Assembly: GCA_024400275.1 (NCBI GenBank)
Contig: JAKSMY010000011.1
Coordinates: 1-48,383, forward strand
DNA length: 48,383 nt
Source: Paludibacteraceae bacterium
GTDB taxonomy: Bacteria; Bacteroidota; Bacteroidia; Bacteroidales; Paludibacteraceae
Reading direction: 5' to 3'
The notes below the pieces were generated by a model, which was not told the origin of the DNA, did no database searches, and was given only the letters and a program-made list of their open reading frames with translations. The position numbers were made by a program, and so were the translations under genes. Of the stretch, positions 7,632 to 17,438 are shown piece after piece. The stretch's first letter is position 1; every line of letters begins with the position of its first letter.

Positions 7632-8549
7632 ATGGTTGATATACAACAGGAAATACAACAATTAAATTGGACACGTAAGCCGTTGGGGTTATACGCTCCT
7701 ATCGGTTATGCCTTATCTTCAGGGGGAAAACGGTTGCGCCCGACCTTATGTTTGTTGGCAAATGCTATCTTTGGCGGAGAGGATAAAGCGGTTGTGCCGG
7801 TTGCGCTGGCGCTGGAGATATTTCATAATTTCACCTTGCTTCATGACGATGTCATGGACCAAGCCGATTATCGGCGTGGCAGACTATGTGTACACAAGAA
7901 GTGGAATATGAATACGGCCATCTTGTCCGGTGACCAGATGTTGATTGAAGCCTATCGGCAGTTGGCGCAAGTGCAACAAGATAAACTGCCTATTCTGCTG
8001 GATATGTTCAACCAGATGGCGACCGAGGTGTGCGAGGGGCAACAATACGACATTGACTTTGAGCAGCAAGACCCTATCACGATTGACCAATATATGCTCA
8101 TGATTAGACTTAAAACGAGTGTGTTGTTGGCAAATGCCTTGAAGATGGGAGCATATATAGGTGGGGCCAACTCGGCTGAACAGAACGCCTTATACGAATT
8201 TGGTGTTCATTTGGGATTGGCATTTCAGATACAAGATGACTATTTGGATTGCTATGGTGATGAACGAACTTTCGGCAAGGCAATAGGAGGGGATATTCGT
8301 GAGGGCAAAAAAACATGGTTGTGGCTTACCGCTATGTATGACGAACGATGTGCGATAGACAATCTAAAGAGCCGTGACTATACAAAAGTTACGGAAGAAT
8401 ATAACCGGTTAGGCGTACCGGAAAAAGCCTTGCAGGAAATCAATAAGTTGACCCTCATGGCATTATCTTTCTTAGACCAAGTGCCACAAAATCAAGCCAC
8501 CGGCCAACTGCGCGCCTTGGCTACCAAGCTGCTTAATCGTCAAGTTTAA
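7632..8549 (+). CDS. Polyprenyl diphosphate synthase
   Basis: This trans-prenyltransferase elongates isoprenoid diphosphates with IPP. The 305-residue sequence has both Asp-rich motifs: LLHDDVMDQADYRRG (first, about residues 75-90) and FQIQDDYLDCYGD (second, about 198-210), plus GGKRLRP near the N-terminus. Chain length (farnesyl versus longer quinone side chain) cannot be settled by eye. It follows ddl by 12 bases and precedes the hypothetical gene by 19 bases. Confidence 0.9.
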   Translation: MVDIQQEIQQLNWTRKPLGLYAPIGYALSSGGKRLRPTLCLLANAIFGGEDKAVVPVALALEIFHNFTLLHDDVMDQADYRRGRLCVHKKWNMNTAILSGDQMLIEAYRQLAQVQQDKLPILLDMFNQMATEVCEGQQYDIDFEQQDPITIDQYMLMIRLKTSVLLANALKMGAYIGGANSAEQNALYEFGVHLGLAFQIQDDYLDCYGDERTFGKAIGGDIREGKKTWLWLTAMYDERCAIDNLKSRDYTKVTEEYNRLGVPEKALQEINKLTLMALSFLDQVPQNQATGQLRALATKLLNRQV

Positions 8550-8568
8550 TAGAATAAATTATTTGATT

Positions 8569-9330
8569 ATGCCTTACAGAAGATTACCTAACACAGACCA
8601 AGCACGGCTTACTGCCTTGCGAACAGCGGTACAGCGTGCCAGCGAAGCGGATTTTACGGACCAGCCGATTCAGTATCATACTTTGTCGGAGGCACAAATC
8701 TTTCTTCTGCAGTTTGAGAACATCATGAGGCAGTATCATGAGAATTTCACAAACAGTATCACGGCGAATAAACAGTACCGGCATGTCGTTTCCAACGCAC
8801 GCATGTATATTTCACACTTTATTCAAGTGCTCAATTTGGCTGTTATTCGTGGGGAAATAAAACGTAGTCAGAAAGAATTGTATAAATTGGATCCGGAAAT
8901 GAACATATTACCGGATCTCAGTAGCGAGGAGGATTTATTGGTTTGGGGACAGAATATCATAGAGGGCGAAAAGGAACGCACTGCAATCGGGGGATTCCCG
9001 ATTTATAACCCTGCCATCAACAAAGTTAAGGTGCACTATGATATATTCAAAGAACACATGTTTAACCAACAAATCCACCAGCAAAGCAATACACGTGTTA
9101 CAGAAGATATGATTTCTATGCGCGAAAAAGCCGATGCCATTATTGTTGAATTATGGAATCAGATAGAAGCGCACTACAAACAGGAGCTACCGTATGCTCG
9201 GCTACGCAAGTGCCAAAACTACGGAGTGATCTATTACTATAGAACCGGAGAAGATAAACTGACACCGGAAACGGACAAGCGTATCCAACAAGAGCAAGCC
9301 AGCGAACTAAGTCTTAAATGGCCTGACTAG
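8569..9330 (+). CDS. Conserved hypothetical protein
   Basis: The protein has 253 residues from ATG 8569 (an upstream in-frame TTG at 8563 is less likely). It begins MPYRRLPNTDQARL, which I recall as a conserved start of a Bacteroidota hypothetical family. It is mostly alpha-helical and charged, without a signal peptide, membrane segment or recognisable catalytic motif. Its last 17 bases overlap the convergent cyclo-ligase gene. It is the last gene of the co-directional run beginning at 509. Confidence 0.75.
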   Translation: MPYRRLPNTDQARLTALRTAVQRASEADFTDQPIQYHTLSEAQIFLLQFENIMRQYHENFTNSITANKQYRHVVSNARMYISHFIQVLNLAVIRGEIKRSQKELYKLDPEMNILPDLSSEEDLLVWGQNIIEGEKERTAIGGFPIYNPAINKVKVHYDIFKEHMFNQQIHQQSNTRVTEDMISMREKADAIIVELWNQIEAHYKQELPYARLRKCQNYGVIYYYRTGEDKLTPETDKRIQQEQASELSLKWPD

Positions 9331-9916
9331 GGGTGATTATACGATCCATGCGCTTGTCTCCTAACCAATGAGGCACTTTCTCGTGCAGTTGGAAATCGTA
9401 GCAAACGCCAATCTTGAAGGCTGTCAGGTAGTGCTTTAGAAAACGGTCATAATAACCGCCGCCACGCCCAACGCGCCAATGCTGCTTGTCAAAACTGATA
9501 CCCGGCACCAAAATCAAGTCAATAGAACCTTTGTATGCCTGTGTCTTGGGTTGGGGGATGCCGAAGGCCCCTTTTACAAACGGAGTATGATGTTCGTAAA
9601 CTCGCGCTTCCACATGGTGAGACCGGTGCGTCAAAGCGGGGAAAAGGAAAGTCTTTTCATTTTCGTACTTGCTTACCAAACTACGCAAATCAACCTCGTT
9701 GTGAACAGGGTAGTATAACATAATCACTTTGGCATCGCGAAAATGTTGCATCTCTTCGATACGGGCGACCACCTTTTCGGACTCTTCCTTAATTACTTCC
9801 GGAGTCAGAATACGACGTTTTTGGGTGTCAATAGCGCGGATTTTACCCTTCGCCTTGTGCGTACTTACCCAAGGCAGCAATGCATACAAATCATGAAGTT
9901 GACTTTCAAAAAGCAT
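9314..9916 (-). CDS. 5-formyltetrahydrofolate cyclo-ligase
   Basis: The enzyme converts 5-formyltetrahydrofolate to 5,10-methenyltetrahydrofolate using ATP. The 200-residue product has the C-terminal signature VGRGGGYYDRFL and the LILVPGISFD stretch of the family. The N-terminus begins about 25 residues before the usual family start (KGKIRAIDTQKRRIL). No internal Met offers a shorter form, and the promoter at 9949-9980 fits the long start. Its 3' end overlaps the convergent gene by 17 bases, so no terminator lies between them. Confidence 0.9.
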   Translation of the reverse strand: MLFESQLHDLYALLPWVSTHKAKGKIRAIDTQKRRILTPEVIKEESEKVVARIEEMQHFRDAKVIMLYYPVHNEVDLRSLVSKYENEKTFLFPALTHRSHHVEARVYEHHTPFVKGAFGIPQPKTQAYKGSIDLILVPGISFDKQHWRVGRGGGYYDRFLKHYLTAFKIGVCYDFQLHEKVPHWLGDKRMDRIITPSQAI

Positions 9917-9948
9917 ATAGTAAAAAATTAAAGTTTCTTAAACGACTG

Positions 9949-9980
9949 CAAAGGTACAAAAAATAAACGGTAAAACCAAA
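9949..9980 (-). promoter_or_regulatory. Promoter of the cyclo-ligase gene
   Basis: On the minus strand TTTG (complement of 9977-9980), 20 bases, TACCTTTG (complement of 9949-9956). It is followed by about 30 bases of leader to the ATG at 9916. Confidence 0.75.
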
Positions 9981-10013
9981 ATATATTTATAAAAAATAAA
10001 AAAAACGTTACTT

Positions 10014-11402
10014 ATGAAAACATTTCTCAAATTATTCATACTCTTGAGCCTTCCTTGTGTGCTCACTGATTGCCGCCAGAATTCAGGAAGTGTCATCTTA
10101 TCTACGGACGCACGTATTGTCGCTTTTTCGTTTATGGGAAATGACAGTATTCCGGGACTTGGTGAGGCTGTCTTTGTGGTGGACCAGTTAAACGACACGG
10201 GGCTTATTCGGATGCGTAAGAATGACTCTATCCGGTTCGGCACGCCTCTGGATAAGGTTGTTCCGAGAATTACCTATTACGCTTCCCCGTCGGCTGTCGC
10301 TTTTTATTTGGGCGATAGTGTCGTTTTCCTAACGGGTCGAGATACATTGGATTTTACCAAACAACCGATTAAGATTCACGTCTATGCCCAGGATCCGGAC
10401 CATAGCAAATGGTATAATGTGGAGTTCAAAGAACACACTGTTGATGGTGACCTTTTTCACTGGGAAACGCTTGCGGAGGCTTCTGACCAAAAGCAGGGTA
10501 TGCAGAAAGCCATCGCTCGCTTGCATATGGGAGGAGCTGATTCGCTCTTCTTCTTCCAAAACGACGGTTTTGCCACGCGCTTATTCCTGTCAGTCGATTT
10601 GGGAAAGAGTTGGAGTGAGCAGACCATTGAAGGACTGCCGCAGGATTGTAATGTCAGACAAATAGTAGATGGCGATAATGTTTTTTGCTACGCCAAAGGC
10701 AAAAACCTGTATTACTCGTTTAACGGTCTGCAATGGGAGTATAAGACTTTGAACATCAATATGGTGGCTGCTTATGTTTGCTTTAATAATTGCGTTTGGT
10801 TAGCAGCCCGTGATGAGCAGAATGTCATGCGTCTATATACAGTTAATCACGAGTTAATACCGCAGCAACAACGCGGATTGGGGTTGCAAGGGGATTCGTT
10901 GCCGATTACTTTCCCCGTGCTGGATTATGCCACCGTGCCTTTCCAAAACAATAGTATGCACCAACATGCTTTGATTGCTGGCGGATATGACCGAAATGGT
11001 AATATGACCAACGGAAGATGGATGATTGAGTATAATCCCATTACGCCTAATCGTCCGTATCATATCAGTAACATCGTTTCTTCCTCCAACGATTTCGGTC
11101 CTTTTGCCGGTGCTGCTGTCTCGTATTATGGGCGCGTCCTGTATCTAATGGGCGGTATAAGGGAGAATCGCAGTTTTATGGGCCATGTATATGTCTCCAT
11201 TGACGAGGGTGTGCATTGGTCGGCTGTGGTGGATACGCTTAATCCGAAAAGACCGGACGATTTCACCGGTCGCTGGCGGGCTAACACCTTTGTGCGTGAA
11301 AATGACATATATGTAATAGGTGGTGAAGATAACTCCACCACCTACTCGGATACTTATCGCGGTCACATGAACAGCATTGGCTGGGACCCGATAGGCGATT
11401 AA
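10014..11402 (+). CDS. Kelch/BNR-like exported protein, probably a DUF6242 lipoprotein
   Basis: The 462-residue protein has an N-terminal hydrophobic signal ending LTDC. Cys20 could be the lipidation site, although Asp at -1 is unusual for a lipobox. The body has repeated beta-rich units with Asp-box or Kelch-like features (SVDLGKSWSEQ, LIAGGYDRNGN, LYLMGGI, SIDEGVHWSA, YVIGGED). I assign it to the Bacteroidota DUF6242 family from overall pattern only. It is a lone gene, convergent with glgP (6-base gap). No promoter of the standard form is visible in front of it. Confidence 0.65.
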   Translation: MKTFLKLFILLSLPCVLTDCRQNSGSVILSTDARIVAFSFMGNDSIPGLGEAVFVVDQLNDTGLIRMRKNDSIRFGTPLDKVVPRITYYASPSAVAFYLGDSVVFLTGRDTLDFTKQPIKIHVYAQDPDHSKWYNVEFKEHTVDGDLFHWETLAEASDQKQGMQKAIARLHMGGADSLFFFQNDGFATRLFLSVDLGKSWSEQTIEGLPQDCNVRQIVDGDNVFCYAKGKNLYYSFNGLQWEYKTLNINMVAAYVCFNNCVWLAARDEQNVMRLYTVNHELIPQQQRGLGLQGDSLPITFPVLDYATVPFQNNSMHQHALIAGGYDRNGNMTNGRWMIEYNPITPNRPYHISNIVSSSNDFGPFAGAAVSYYGRVLYLMGGIRENRSFMGHVYVSIDEGVHWSAVVDTLNPKRPDDFTGRWRANTFVRENDIYVIGGEDNSTTYSDTYRGHMNSIGWDPIGD

Positions 11403-11408
11403 TACAAT

Positions 11409-13979
11409 TTATAACCAACGCACGTAGGCAAAGTCCATACGGTGTGGCAGCAATTCGTGAACTGGGAACATACGTAATCCCACTTTCATGCCGCCTGCGT
11501 AATTAAGCTGATATGTAGTCTCAAAGCATAAGTGTGAACCTTCTGCTTTAACCATCTTCAACGGCTCTACTTCGTAGAGTTTATCATTGTTATGTGTCGA
11601 AGTGCGGATAACGACCAATTCAACGCCTAAACCCTTGTCATTGAGGTTGTGGGTATCTATTTCCACTTTCAGTTTATAGTTATCGCCCACATTGGGTACG
11701 GCATCGTAGTTGGTGTTAGGCATATCCATCTTAACCACTTCTATCTCGTCCCAGTGTGCCACCATATTCTCCTTCCAAGCGGCTATTTCACGGGCTTTAG
11801 CATAGTTGTCTTTGCTTAATAAGGCGTGACGTTTGGCCAATTTGTTGTAGAAGCGGTCGAAGTAATCGTCCATCATACGTTTGGTGGTGTAGAACGGAGT
11901 AATCTGTGTGATACTGTTCTTGATGGTTTGGATCCAGTCGGGGCTGTAACCTTTGCTGTTTTTGGCGTAGTAGAGAGGAATAATCTCGTTCTCCAACATG
12001 GTATAAATAGTGGCTGCATCTAATTGGTCTTGATGTGCCTGGTTCTCGTATGTGCGTTTGTCGGTCAGTGCCCAACCTGCACCTTTGCGGTAACCCTCGT
12101 ACCACCATCCGTCTAATACGGAGAAGTTCAGCACGCCGTTCATTTGGGCTTTTTCGCCGGACGTACCCGAAGCCTCCAACGGACGGGTAGGCGTGTTGAG
12201 CCATATATCGACACCGCTTACCAATCGCTTGGCCAAACGCATATCGTAGTTCTCAAGGAAGATAATCTTGCCCAAGAACTGGGGCATACGGCTGATTTCG
12301 ATGATTCGTTTAATCAACCCCTGTCCGCCGCCGTCTGCCGGGTGTGCTTTTCCGGTAAAGAGGAACTGAACGGGATAATTGGGATTGTTGACTAGTTTGT
12401 CTAAGCGTTCCAAATCGGTAAATAACAGGTGGGCACGTTTATAGGTGGCGAAACGACGACCGAAACCGATAATCAGGTTATTGGGGTTCATCTCGTTCAG
12501 CGCACGAACGATACGGGCAGGATCACCTTGTGATTTCATCCAGTCTTTTTGGAATTTCTCTTTGATATAGTCAATCAGTTTGTTTTTCAGTTTCATGCGA
12601 GTTTCCCAAACTAACTCATCTGGTATCTCGGCATAAGGAGCCCACATCTTGGGGTTAGACTGGTCATTCCACCAACCTTTCGGAAGATATTTGGCGTAGA
12701 TGTTTTTCCATTCGCTGGCAGCCCAAGTCGGCATGTGTACACCGTTGGTAACATAACCTACGTGCAACTCCTCCGGGAAATAACCGGGCCATACGGGGGC
12801 AAACATTTTCTTGCTCACCTCTCCGTGCAACCAGCTTACGCCATTAGCCTCTTGGCAGGTGTTGAGGGCAAATACGCTCATAGAGAATTTTTCCGTGTTG
12901 TCTTCGGGGTTCTGACGGCCCATGCCGATTAAATCTTTCCATTCAATACCCAATCGACCGGCATACGAACTGATATATTTATAGAATAATCCCTCTTCAA
13001 AATAGTCGTGTCCGGCAGGTACGGGCGTGTGGCAGGTGTATAAACCGCTGGCGCGAACCACCTCCAATGCCTGTTGGAAATTCAGATGTTCTTCCTCTAC
13101 CAAATCAACCAAACGTTGCAGACCCATCAAGGCTGCGTGACCCTCGTTGCAGTGGTACACATCTTTCTTAATACCGAGTTTCTTCAGGGCTAACATGCCG
13201 CCTATACCTAACATGATTTCCTGCTTGATACGGTTCTCCCAGTCGCCGCCGTATAGTTGGTGGGTAATCTGACGGTCAAACTCCGAGTTCATCTCGTTGT
13301 CGGTATCCAATAGGTAGAGGTTGATACGTCCTACTGCCACTTTCCACAGGTAGGCATATACCACACGGTCGGGGTAGGGCACTTCCACAACCATCTGCTG
13401 ACCGTCTTTCTCCGTAACGGGAGAGAGGGGCAACTGACTGAAGTTTTGCGCCTCATAGTTGGCAATCTGTTGTCCTTCCGGCGAGAGGGTCTGGGTGAAA
13501 TAACCGTAGCGATAGAGAAAACCGATGGCTGTCATATCGACATTGCAATCGGAAGCTTCTTTCAGATAGTCTCCTGCCAAAATACCAAGACCGCCACTGT
13601 ATATCTTCAGAATGTGGGTCAAACCGTATTCCATCGAGAAATAGGCGATAGAAGGTTTCTTGGTGTTGCGCGGAGCGTCCGTATAAGCACGGAAATCCTC
13701 GTACGTACGGTCCAACTGAGCCATAAATTCTTTATCTTCGCTCAACTCTTTCATGCGCTCATACGATATGATATTCAGCAGGCGAATGGGGTTAGACTGT
13801 GCCTCATGCCATTTGTCATGGTCTATATAGCGGAAGATATTTTTTGCATCACTGTTCCACACCCACCATAAGTTGTAGGCTATTTCTTGCAACTTCTTAA
13901 GATTTTCCGGCAGGTTGGCTCTCACTGTCACTTCCAGCCAATTGGGCTGATTGACATTACTTACTTTGATTTTGTTCAT
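11409..13979 (-). CDS. glgP: Alpha-glucan phosphorylase (GT35)
   Basis: The enzyme phosphorolyses glycogen or maltodextrin to glucose-1-phosphate. From ATG 13979 the protein has 856 residues: an N-terminal DUF3417-type domain (about 15-130, with [13 protein letters not shown]) and the phosphorylase core. The PLP-site motif [14 protein letters not shown] carries the expected Lys. The 80 codons upstream of this Met overlap the promoter and the divergent gene, so the longer frame is rejected. Its promoter at 14011-14042 is back to back with that of the RNase gene. Confidence 0.92.
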   Translation of the reverse strand: MNKIKVSNVNQPNWLEVTVRANLPENLKKLQEIAYNLWWVWNSDAKNIFRYIDHDKWHEAQSNPIRLLNIISYERMKELSEDKEFMAQLDRTYEDFRAYTDAPRNTKKPSIAYFSMEYGLTHILKIYSGGLGILAGDYLKEASDCNVDMTAIGFLYRYGYFTQTLSPEGQQIANYEAQNFSQLPLSPVTEKDGQQMVVEVPYPDRVVYAYLWKVAVGRINLYLLDTDNEMNSEFDRQITHQLYGGDWENRIKQEIMLGIGGMLALKKLGIKKDVYHCNEGHAALMGLQRLVDLVEEEHLNFQQALEVVRASGLYTCHTPVPAGHDYFEEGLFYKYISSYAGRLGIEWKDLIGMGRQNPEDNTEKFSMSVFALNTCQEANGVSWLHGEVSKKMFAPVWPGYFPEELHVGYVTNGVHMPTWAASEWKNIYAKYLPKGWWNDQSNPKMWAPYAEIPDELVWETRMKLKNKLIDYIKEKFQKDWMKSQGDPARIVRALNEMNPNNLIIGFGRRFATYKRAHLLFTDLERLDKLVNNPNYPVQFLFTGKAHPADGGGQGLIKRIIEISRMPQFLGKIIFLENYDMRLAKRLVSGVDIWLNTPTRPLEASGTSGEKAQMNGVLNFSVLDGWWYEGYRKGAGWALTDKRTYENQAHQDQLDAATIYTMLENEIIPLYYAKNSKGYSPDWIQTIKNSITQITPFYTTKRMMDDYFDRFYNKLAKRHALLSKDNYAKAREIAAWKENMVAHWDEIEVVKMDMPNTNYDAVPNVGDNYKLKVEIDTHNLNDKGLGVELVVIRTSTHNNDKLYEVEPLKMVKAEGSHLCFETTYQLNYAGGMKVGLRMFPVHELLPHRMDFAYVRWL

Positions 13980-14010
13980 CTTTAAATTGTTTTTTGCTTG
14001 AAAAAGTTTG

Positions 14011-14042
14011 CAAAGATACAATTTTTTTTTGATATATGCAAA
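14011..14042 (-). promoter_or_regulatory. Promoter of glgP
   Basis: On the minus strand TTTG (complement of 14039-14042), 20 bases, TATCTTTG (complement of 14011-14018). The start codon lies about 32 bases downstream. Confidence 0.8.
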
Positions 14043-14093
14043 TTTTTTTGACTTTCTATTTGAATATACATTTACCATTTTCCATTTAAAAAG

Positions 14094-14125
14094 TTTGCAT
14101 ATTCCAAAAATTCTTTGTATCTTTG
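14094..14125 (+). promoter_or_regulatory. Promoter of the RNB-domain gene
   Basis: TTTG 14094-14097, 20 bases, TATCTTTG 14118-14125, with only 8 bases to ATG 14134. It fixes the truncated start of the ribonuclease gene. Confidence 0.8.
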
Positions 14126-14133
14126 CACGCTTT

Positions 14134-15480
14134 ATGAAAATGTTTTTAGAAAAGGAAATAGATAGAAGACGTGATTTTAGAGAAACTCTAACTTTCACTA
14201 TCGATCCAAGCGATGCCAAGGATTTTGACGATGCTTTGTCTTTTGAGGTTCTCGAGGACGGCTCGTATCAGGTGGGGGTACACATTGCCGATGTGACACA
14301 TTATGTTCATCTGGGTTCTAAAGAGAATGACGATGCTTACAAGCGGGGGACGAGCGTCTATTTGGTTGATGGTGTCCTGCCTATGTTGCCCGAATCGTTA
14401 TGCAATGACTTGTGTTCCCTCCGTCCCAACGAGGATAAGTTATGTATGTCGGTTGTTTTCAATCTCTCGCGCGACGCGCGCGTGTTGAAATATAAGGTGT
14501 GCCGCACGGTTATCCGTTCCGATTATCGTCTTACCTACACCCAAGCGCAGCAGATAATAAAAGAGGGTGTCCGGGATGCGAAAGATGACCGGTTATGCGA
14601 GGCACTTAAAACGCTCAATTTCCTTGCTGTCATCATGCGCCGCAAGCGAATGGAAGCGGGAGCATTGGATATAGAGCAGGAGCAGATACAATTCCAATTG
14701 GATAAAAACGGTCGCCCTACGGATATCTATTTCGTGCAAATGACGGATGCCAACCATTTGATTGAAGAGTTTATGCTGTTGGCAAACCGTACTATCGCTA
14801 CCCAACTCAGCAAAACAGGCAAAGAAATGGTTTTCCGTGTGCATGATAAGCCCGACGAGAAAAAAATGGAGGAGCTGAAACGTTTTGAACGTTATATAGG
14901 AGAACGTATTCCCAAGTCGATGATGGAGATGTTTGTTATCAGGGCGATGGCTAAGGCGGTCTATTCAACCGATAACATCGGTCACTATGGCTTGGCGTTT
15001 GACTATTACACCCATTTCACTTCGCCCATTCGTCGTTATCCCGATATGATTGTGCATCGTTTGGTGGCTAAGTATTTATTGGGTGAAAGGGGTGTGGCAG
15101 TAGATAAGGATTTGTCCGAAGCGTGTGACCATTTGTCGGCGATGGAGCAGGAGGCTGTGCAGGCGGAGCGTGACTCGCAGAAAGATTTTCAGATTATGTG
15201 GCTGCAAGACCGTCTCGGTCAGGAGTTTGATGCGTTTATCTGTAGTATCGCCAAATATGGTTTCTTTGTGCGCCTAAAAGATACGCATTGCGAGGGACTG
15301 GTCCCTGCTCAAACATTTATCTCACACGGCAGATTGAAATTAGACACAAAAAATTTCTGCGTGTATGATAAGCGGCATGATAGGAGTTACACCTTAGGCG
15401 ACGAGGTTCGTGTACGGTTGGTGTGGGCTGATTTGGATGCACGGCAGATTAGTTTTGAACTGGTGGAGGAAAGGAAATGA
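14134..15480 (+). CDS. RNase R/RNase II-type exoribonuclease lacking the N-terminal domains
   Basis: The protein has 448 residues from ATG 14134 (upstream codons lie in the promoter). The sequence starts right at the RNB catalytic domain. The metal-binding Asp cluster [13 protein letters not shown] (Asp24, Asp30, Asp32, Asp33) is intact, and a C-terminal S1 domain (about 365-448, [18 protein letters not shown]) follows. Bacterial RNase R normally has about 200 or more residues of helix-turn-helix and cold-shock domains in front, giving 700-800 residues; these are absent. A proper promoter directly precedes the start, so this looks like a settled short form. Its last four bases (ATGA) overlap the start of the next gene. 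Confidence 0.85.
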   Translation: MKMFLEKEIDRRRDFRETLTFTIDPSDAKDFDDALSFEVLEDGSYQVGVHIADVTHYVHLGSKENDDAYKRGTSVYLVDGVLPMLPESLCNDLCSLRPNEDKLCMSVVFNLSRDARVLKYKVCRTVIRSDYRLTYTQAQQIIKEGVRDAKDDRLCEALKTLNFLAVIMRRKRMEAGALDIEQEQIQFQLDKNGRPTDIYFVQMTDANHLIEEFMLLANRTIATQLSKTGKEMVFRVHDKPDEKKMEELKRFERYIGERIPKSMMEMFVIRAMAKAVYSTDNIGHYGLAFDYYTHFTSPIRRYPDMIVHRLVAKYLLGERGVAVDKDLSEACDHLSAMEQEAVQAERDSQKDFQIMWLQDRLGQEFDAFICSIAKYGFFVRLKDTHCEGLVPAQTFISHGRLKLDTKNFCVYDKRHDRSYTLGDEVRVRLVWADLDARQISFELVEERK

Positions 15481-16208
15481 AAAAAATAGTTTCGTTGGTT
15501 TGCTTCTTGTGTGTTGTCTGCGCGTCCGTTCAGGCAGAGGTGGTCCTTCTTCGGTCGGGTAAGACAATATGGGGAGAAATTGTGATGCAGAATGACGATG
15601 TGGTGTTAATTCGTGACCGGGACGGCCGCCGCTATCAATACCCGATGTCTGAGGTGTCGGATATACAGCAGGACTCAACCATTCTGCAAGATACGGTCGT
15701 GGTGGACGAAACGCCTGTTAATACAACGGGTAAGGTGGCTTTGCGGTTGGATATGGCTGGCGGAGGCGTTTTTGTGCCTGCTATGACCAATGGCGGAGGC
15801 GGTGCGGTGGATTTGCAGATAGGTACGCGCAATCTGGCCAATCGGCGTGTCTTTGTCGGTGGCGGGGTTGGATATATGTTCGCCCGAACTGATCGATCAT
15901 GCCATTTTATTCCTTTGACGGCAGTTTTCTCTATGCCGTTGATGGAGGGCAGGCACGCTCCTGAATTAGGTGCAGCATTGGGCTATGCTTTCGCTGTCAA
16001 ACAGCCTGACGGAGGGGGTATGATGGCTAAACTGGATTTTAGTTGGCGTTACCAGTATAGCGAGTCTTCGGCTCTTTTGGTGGGTGTGCAGGTGCGCTTC
16101 CAGCAGGCCAAGATGCAATACGAAGAGCAGGTAAATGATAATACTTATTCCTCCACTTTGGGCAAGAATATCGTTTTGGTTGGCTTACGGTTGGCACTCG
16201 TTTTTTAA
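15477..16208 (+). CDS. Outer-membrane beta-barrel-like exported protein
   Basis: The 243-residue protein has a signal peptide (about 1-20, ending VQA). A small beta-rich segment follows (about 21-62: VVLLRSGKTIWGEIVMQNDDVVLIRD) that reads like an SH3/Sm-like fold. The C-terminal half (about 85-243) alternates hydrophobic and polar residues with Gly-rich turns and ends in LVGLRLALVF, as expected of a small outer-membrane barrel with a terminal aromatic. It overlaps the RNase gene by 4 bases, so the two are co-transcribed. Function unknown. Confidence 0.7.
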   Translation: MKKIVSLVCFLCVVCASVQAEVVLLRSGKTIWGEIVMQNDDVVLIRDRDGRRYQYPMSEVSDIQQDSTILQDTVVVDETPVNTTGKVALRLDMAGGGVFVPAMTNGGGGAVDLQIGTRNLANRRVFVGGGVGYMFARTDRSCHFIPLTAVFSMPLMEGRHAPELGAALGYAFAVKQPDGGGMMAKLDFSWRYQYSESSALLVGVQVRFQQAKMQYEEQVNDNTYSSTLGKNIVLVGLRLALVF

Positions 16209-16246
16209 CCCGAGTCATCTTGATAGCCGTATCATTTCCTATACTT

Positions 16247-16268
16247 ATGTTATACATATGTTATACAT
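16247..16268 (+). repeat. 11-bp direct repeat upstream of the araC-type promoter
   Basis: ATGTTATACAT occurs twice head to tail (16247-16257 and 16258-16268), one helical turn apart. It lies about 45 bases before the -33 box, in front of the GTGATA palindrome. It could be a binding site for the AraC-type protein itself; that is inference. Confidence 0.6.
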
Positions 16269-16281
16269 ATATTGCGCTTAT

Positions 16282-16350
16282 GTGATAAAATATCACTTTT
16301 TTGCCCGATTTATTTGCGTATATCAAATTTTTGTTGTACCTTTGCACCTG
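16282..16350 (+). promoter_or_regulatory. Palindromic promoter cassette, copy 1 (araC-type gene)
   Basis: GTGATA-AAA-TATCAC at 16282-16296, then 16 bases, then TTTG (16313-16316), 20 bases and TACCTTTG (16337-16344). The whole stretch is nearly identical to the ruvA promoter on the minus strand at 34454-34523, with the same distance between palindrome and -33 box. The palindrome resembles CRP/FNR-family sites in form; the protein that binds it is unknown. Confidence 0.8.
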
Positions 16351-16368
16351 CTTTTGTGAAAAGAAGCT

Positions 16369-17214
16369 ATGCAAGACCAGAAAATACCCCTTCTCGATTG
16401 CCTCGTGGATTACCTGATAGGTGATGCCAGTGGTAAGATTATGAATGAGTACGGGCGTTTTCCTTGTAAAATCAAATGCGGCGTGTATGCTTTTATGGTT
16501 AGAGGCACGGCTCGGGCCACTATTAACATCACGCAATACGAATTTCATGAACATGATGTCATGGCATTAGAGCCTGGAAGTTTCCTGCTTATTCATGAGT
16601 TTTCGGATGATGCTTTGGTTTATTACTACTTGTTTTCCTCATCGTTCATTGATAAGTTTGGTTTGGCGGGGGCTATGTCTATGGAGAGTTGCGGGTTGCG
16701 GAATCCGATTATTCATTTGTCGGACGAGCAGGCACAATTAGCCGTATCCCTTTATCAGTTGATGGAGCAGGCCACTAATTGTCGGCCGTCTATGTTGACT
16801 TCGGATAAAGTGGTGCATATCTTCGAGATTTTGCGCTTGACGTTTATACAGATAGCACAGGATTCGGAGGATACGATAAATCAGGTGGTAGAGCGTAGAG
16901 ACATCCTTTATCAGCGTTATAAGCAGTTGGTCTTCCAGCATTATCGTGAGTGGCACCAGGTGTCGCAGTACGCAGCAGCGATGCGGATTACATTGCCGCA
17001 CTTATGCGCTACGATTAAGAAAGCTTGTGGCAAAACGGCGGGTGAGTTGATAGACGAGGCTATTATGACCGATGCTAAGGCGCAGTTGAAAATATCGGAT
17101 TTGATGATTAAGGAAATAGCCGCCAGTTTGGGATTTGAGAACGAGGCTTTTTTCTATCGGTTCTTTAAAACGCACCTTGGCATGACCCCGAAACAATATC
17201 GGAACAATATATAA
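16369..17214 (+). CDS. AraC-family transcriptional regulator
   Basis: The 281-residue protein has a C-terminal AraC/XylS double helix-turn-helix (about residues 190-281). It contains the second-helix pattern IKEIAASLGFENEAFFYRFFKTHLGMTPKQYR. The N-terminal half (about 1-160) is a cupin-like ligand or dimerisation domain with no clear sugar-binding signature. It has its own promoter (16313-16344) preceded by a palindrome and an 11-bp direct repeat. No target operon adjoins it; the structured repeat and tRNA-Pro follow. The nearly identical promoter of ruvA suggests a common control. Confidence 0.88.
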   Translation: MQDQKIPLLDCLVDYLIGDASGKIMNEYGRFPCKIKCGVYAFMVRGTARATINITQYEFHEHDVMALEPGSFLLIHEFSDDALVYYYLFSSSFIDKFGLAGAMSMESCGLRNPIIHLSDEQAQLAVSLYQLMEQATNCRPSMLTSDKVVHIFEILRLTFIQIAQDSEDTINQVVERRDILYQRYKQLVFQHYREWHQVSQYAAAMRITLPHLCATIKKACGKTAGELIDEAIMTDAKAQLKISDLMIKEIAASLGFENEAFFYRFFKTHLGMTPKQYRNNI

Positions 17215-17239
17215 AAAAACATACCGATGAAAGCTTTGC

Positions 17240-17262
17240 TCGAAGAGTGGAAGCACAAGTCG
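17240..17262 (+). repeat. 23-bp direct repeat, first copy
   Basis: TCGAAGAGTGGAAGCACAAG plus TCG recurs at 17361-17383 with one mismatch. The two copies bracket the hairpin part of the structured repeat element next to tRNA-Pro. Confidence 0.7.
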
Positions 17263-17269
17263 GTGAAAC

Positions 17270-17438
17270 AAAAAAAGACACCCTTGTGGTGTCCCCAAAA
17301 AAAGCAACTTTTTTTGGAGAGGAGGAATTATAAAGTACTCGACGAGAAACTTGTTTCGAGTCGAAGAGCGGAAGCACAAGTCGCCTGCTGATTTAACGAA
17401 GTGGTATCAGCTTTTGCGACCTTGTTGCTGAACGCGAG
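17270..17438 (-). repeat. Structured repeat element, copy B, abutting tRNA-Pro
   Basis: This is the inverted counterpart of 131-290. Read on the minus strand it starts at 17438, directly next to the first base of tRNA-Pro (17439). It contains GAC/GTC around GAAAC/GTTTC (17341-17362), a perfect CCAAAAAAAG/CTTTTTTTGG hairpin, and at the end GACACC-ACAAG-GGTGTC followed by seven T, a good intrinsic terminator on the minus strand. On the plus strand the same DNA forms the leader of the tRNA. Confidence 0.65.

Noticed and set aside
13980..14219. 80-codon upstream extension of the phosphorylase
   Set aside because: It would run through its own promoter and into the divergent ribonuclease gene; the family N-terminus begins at 13979.
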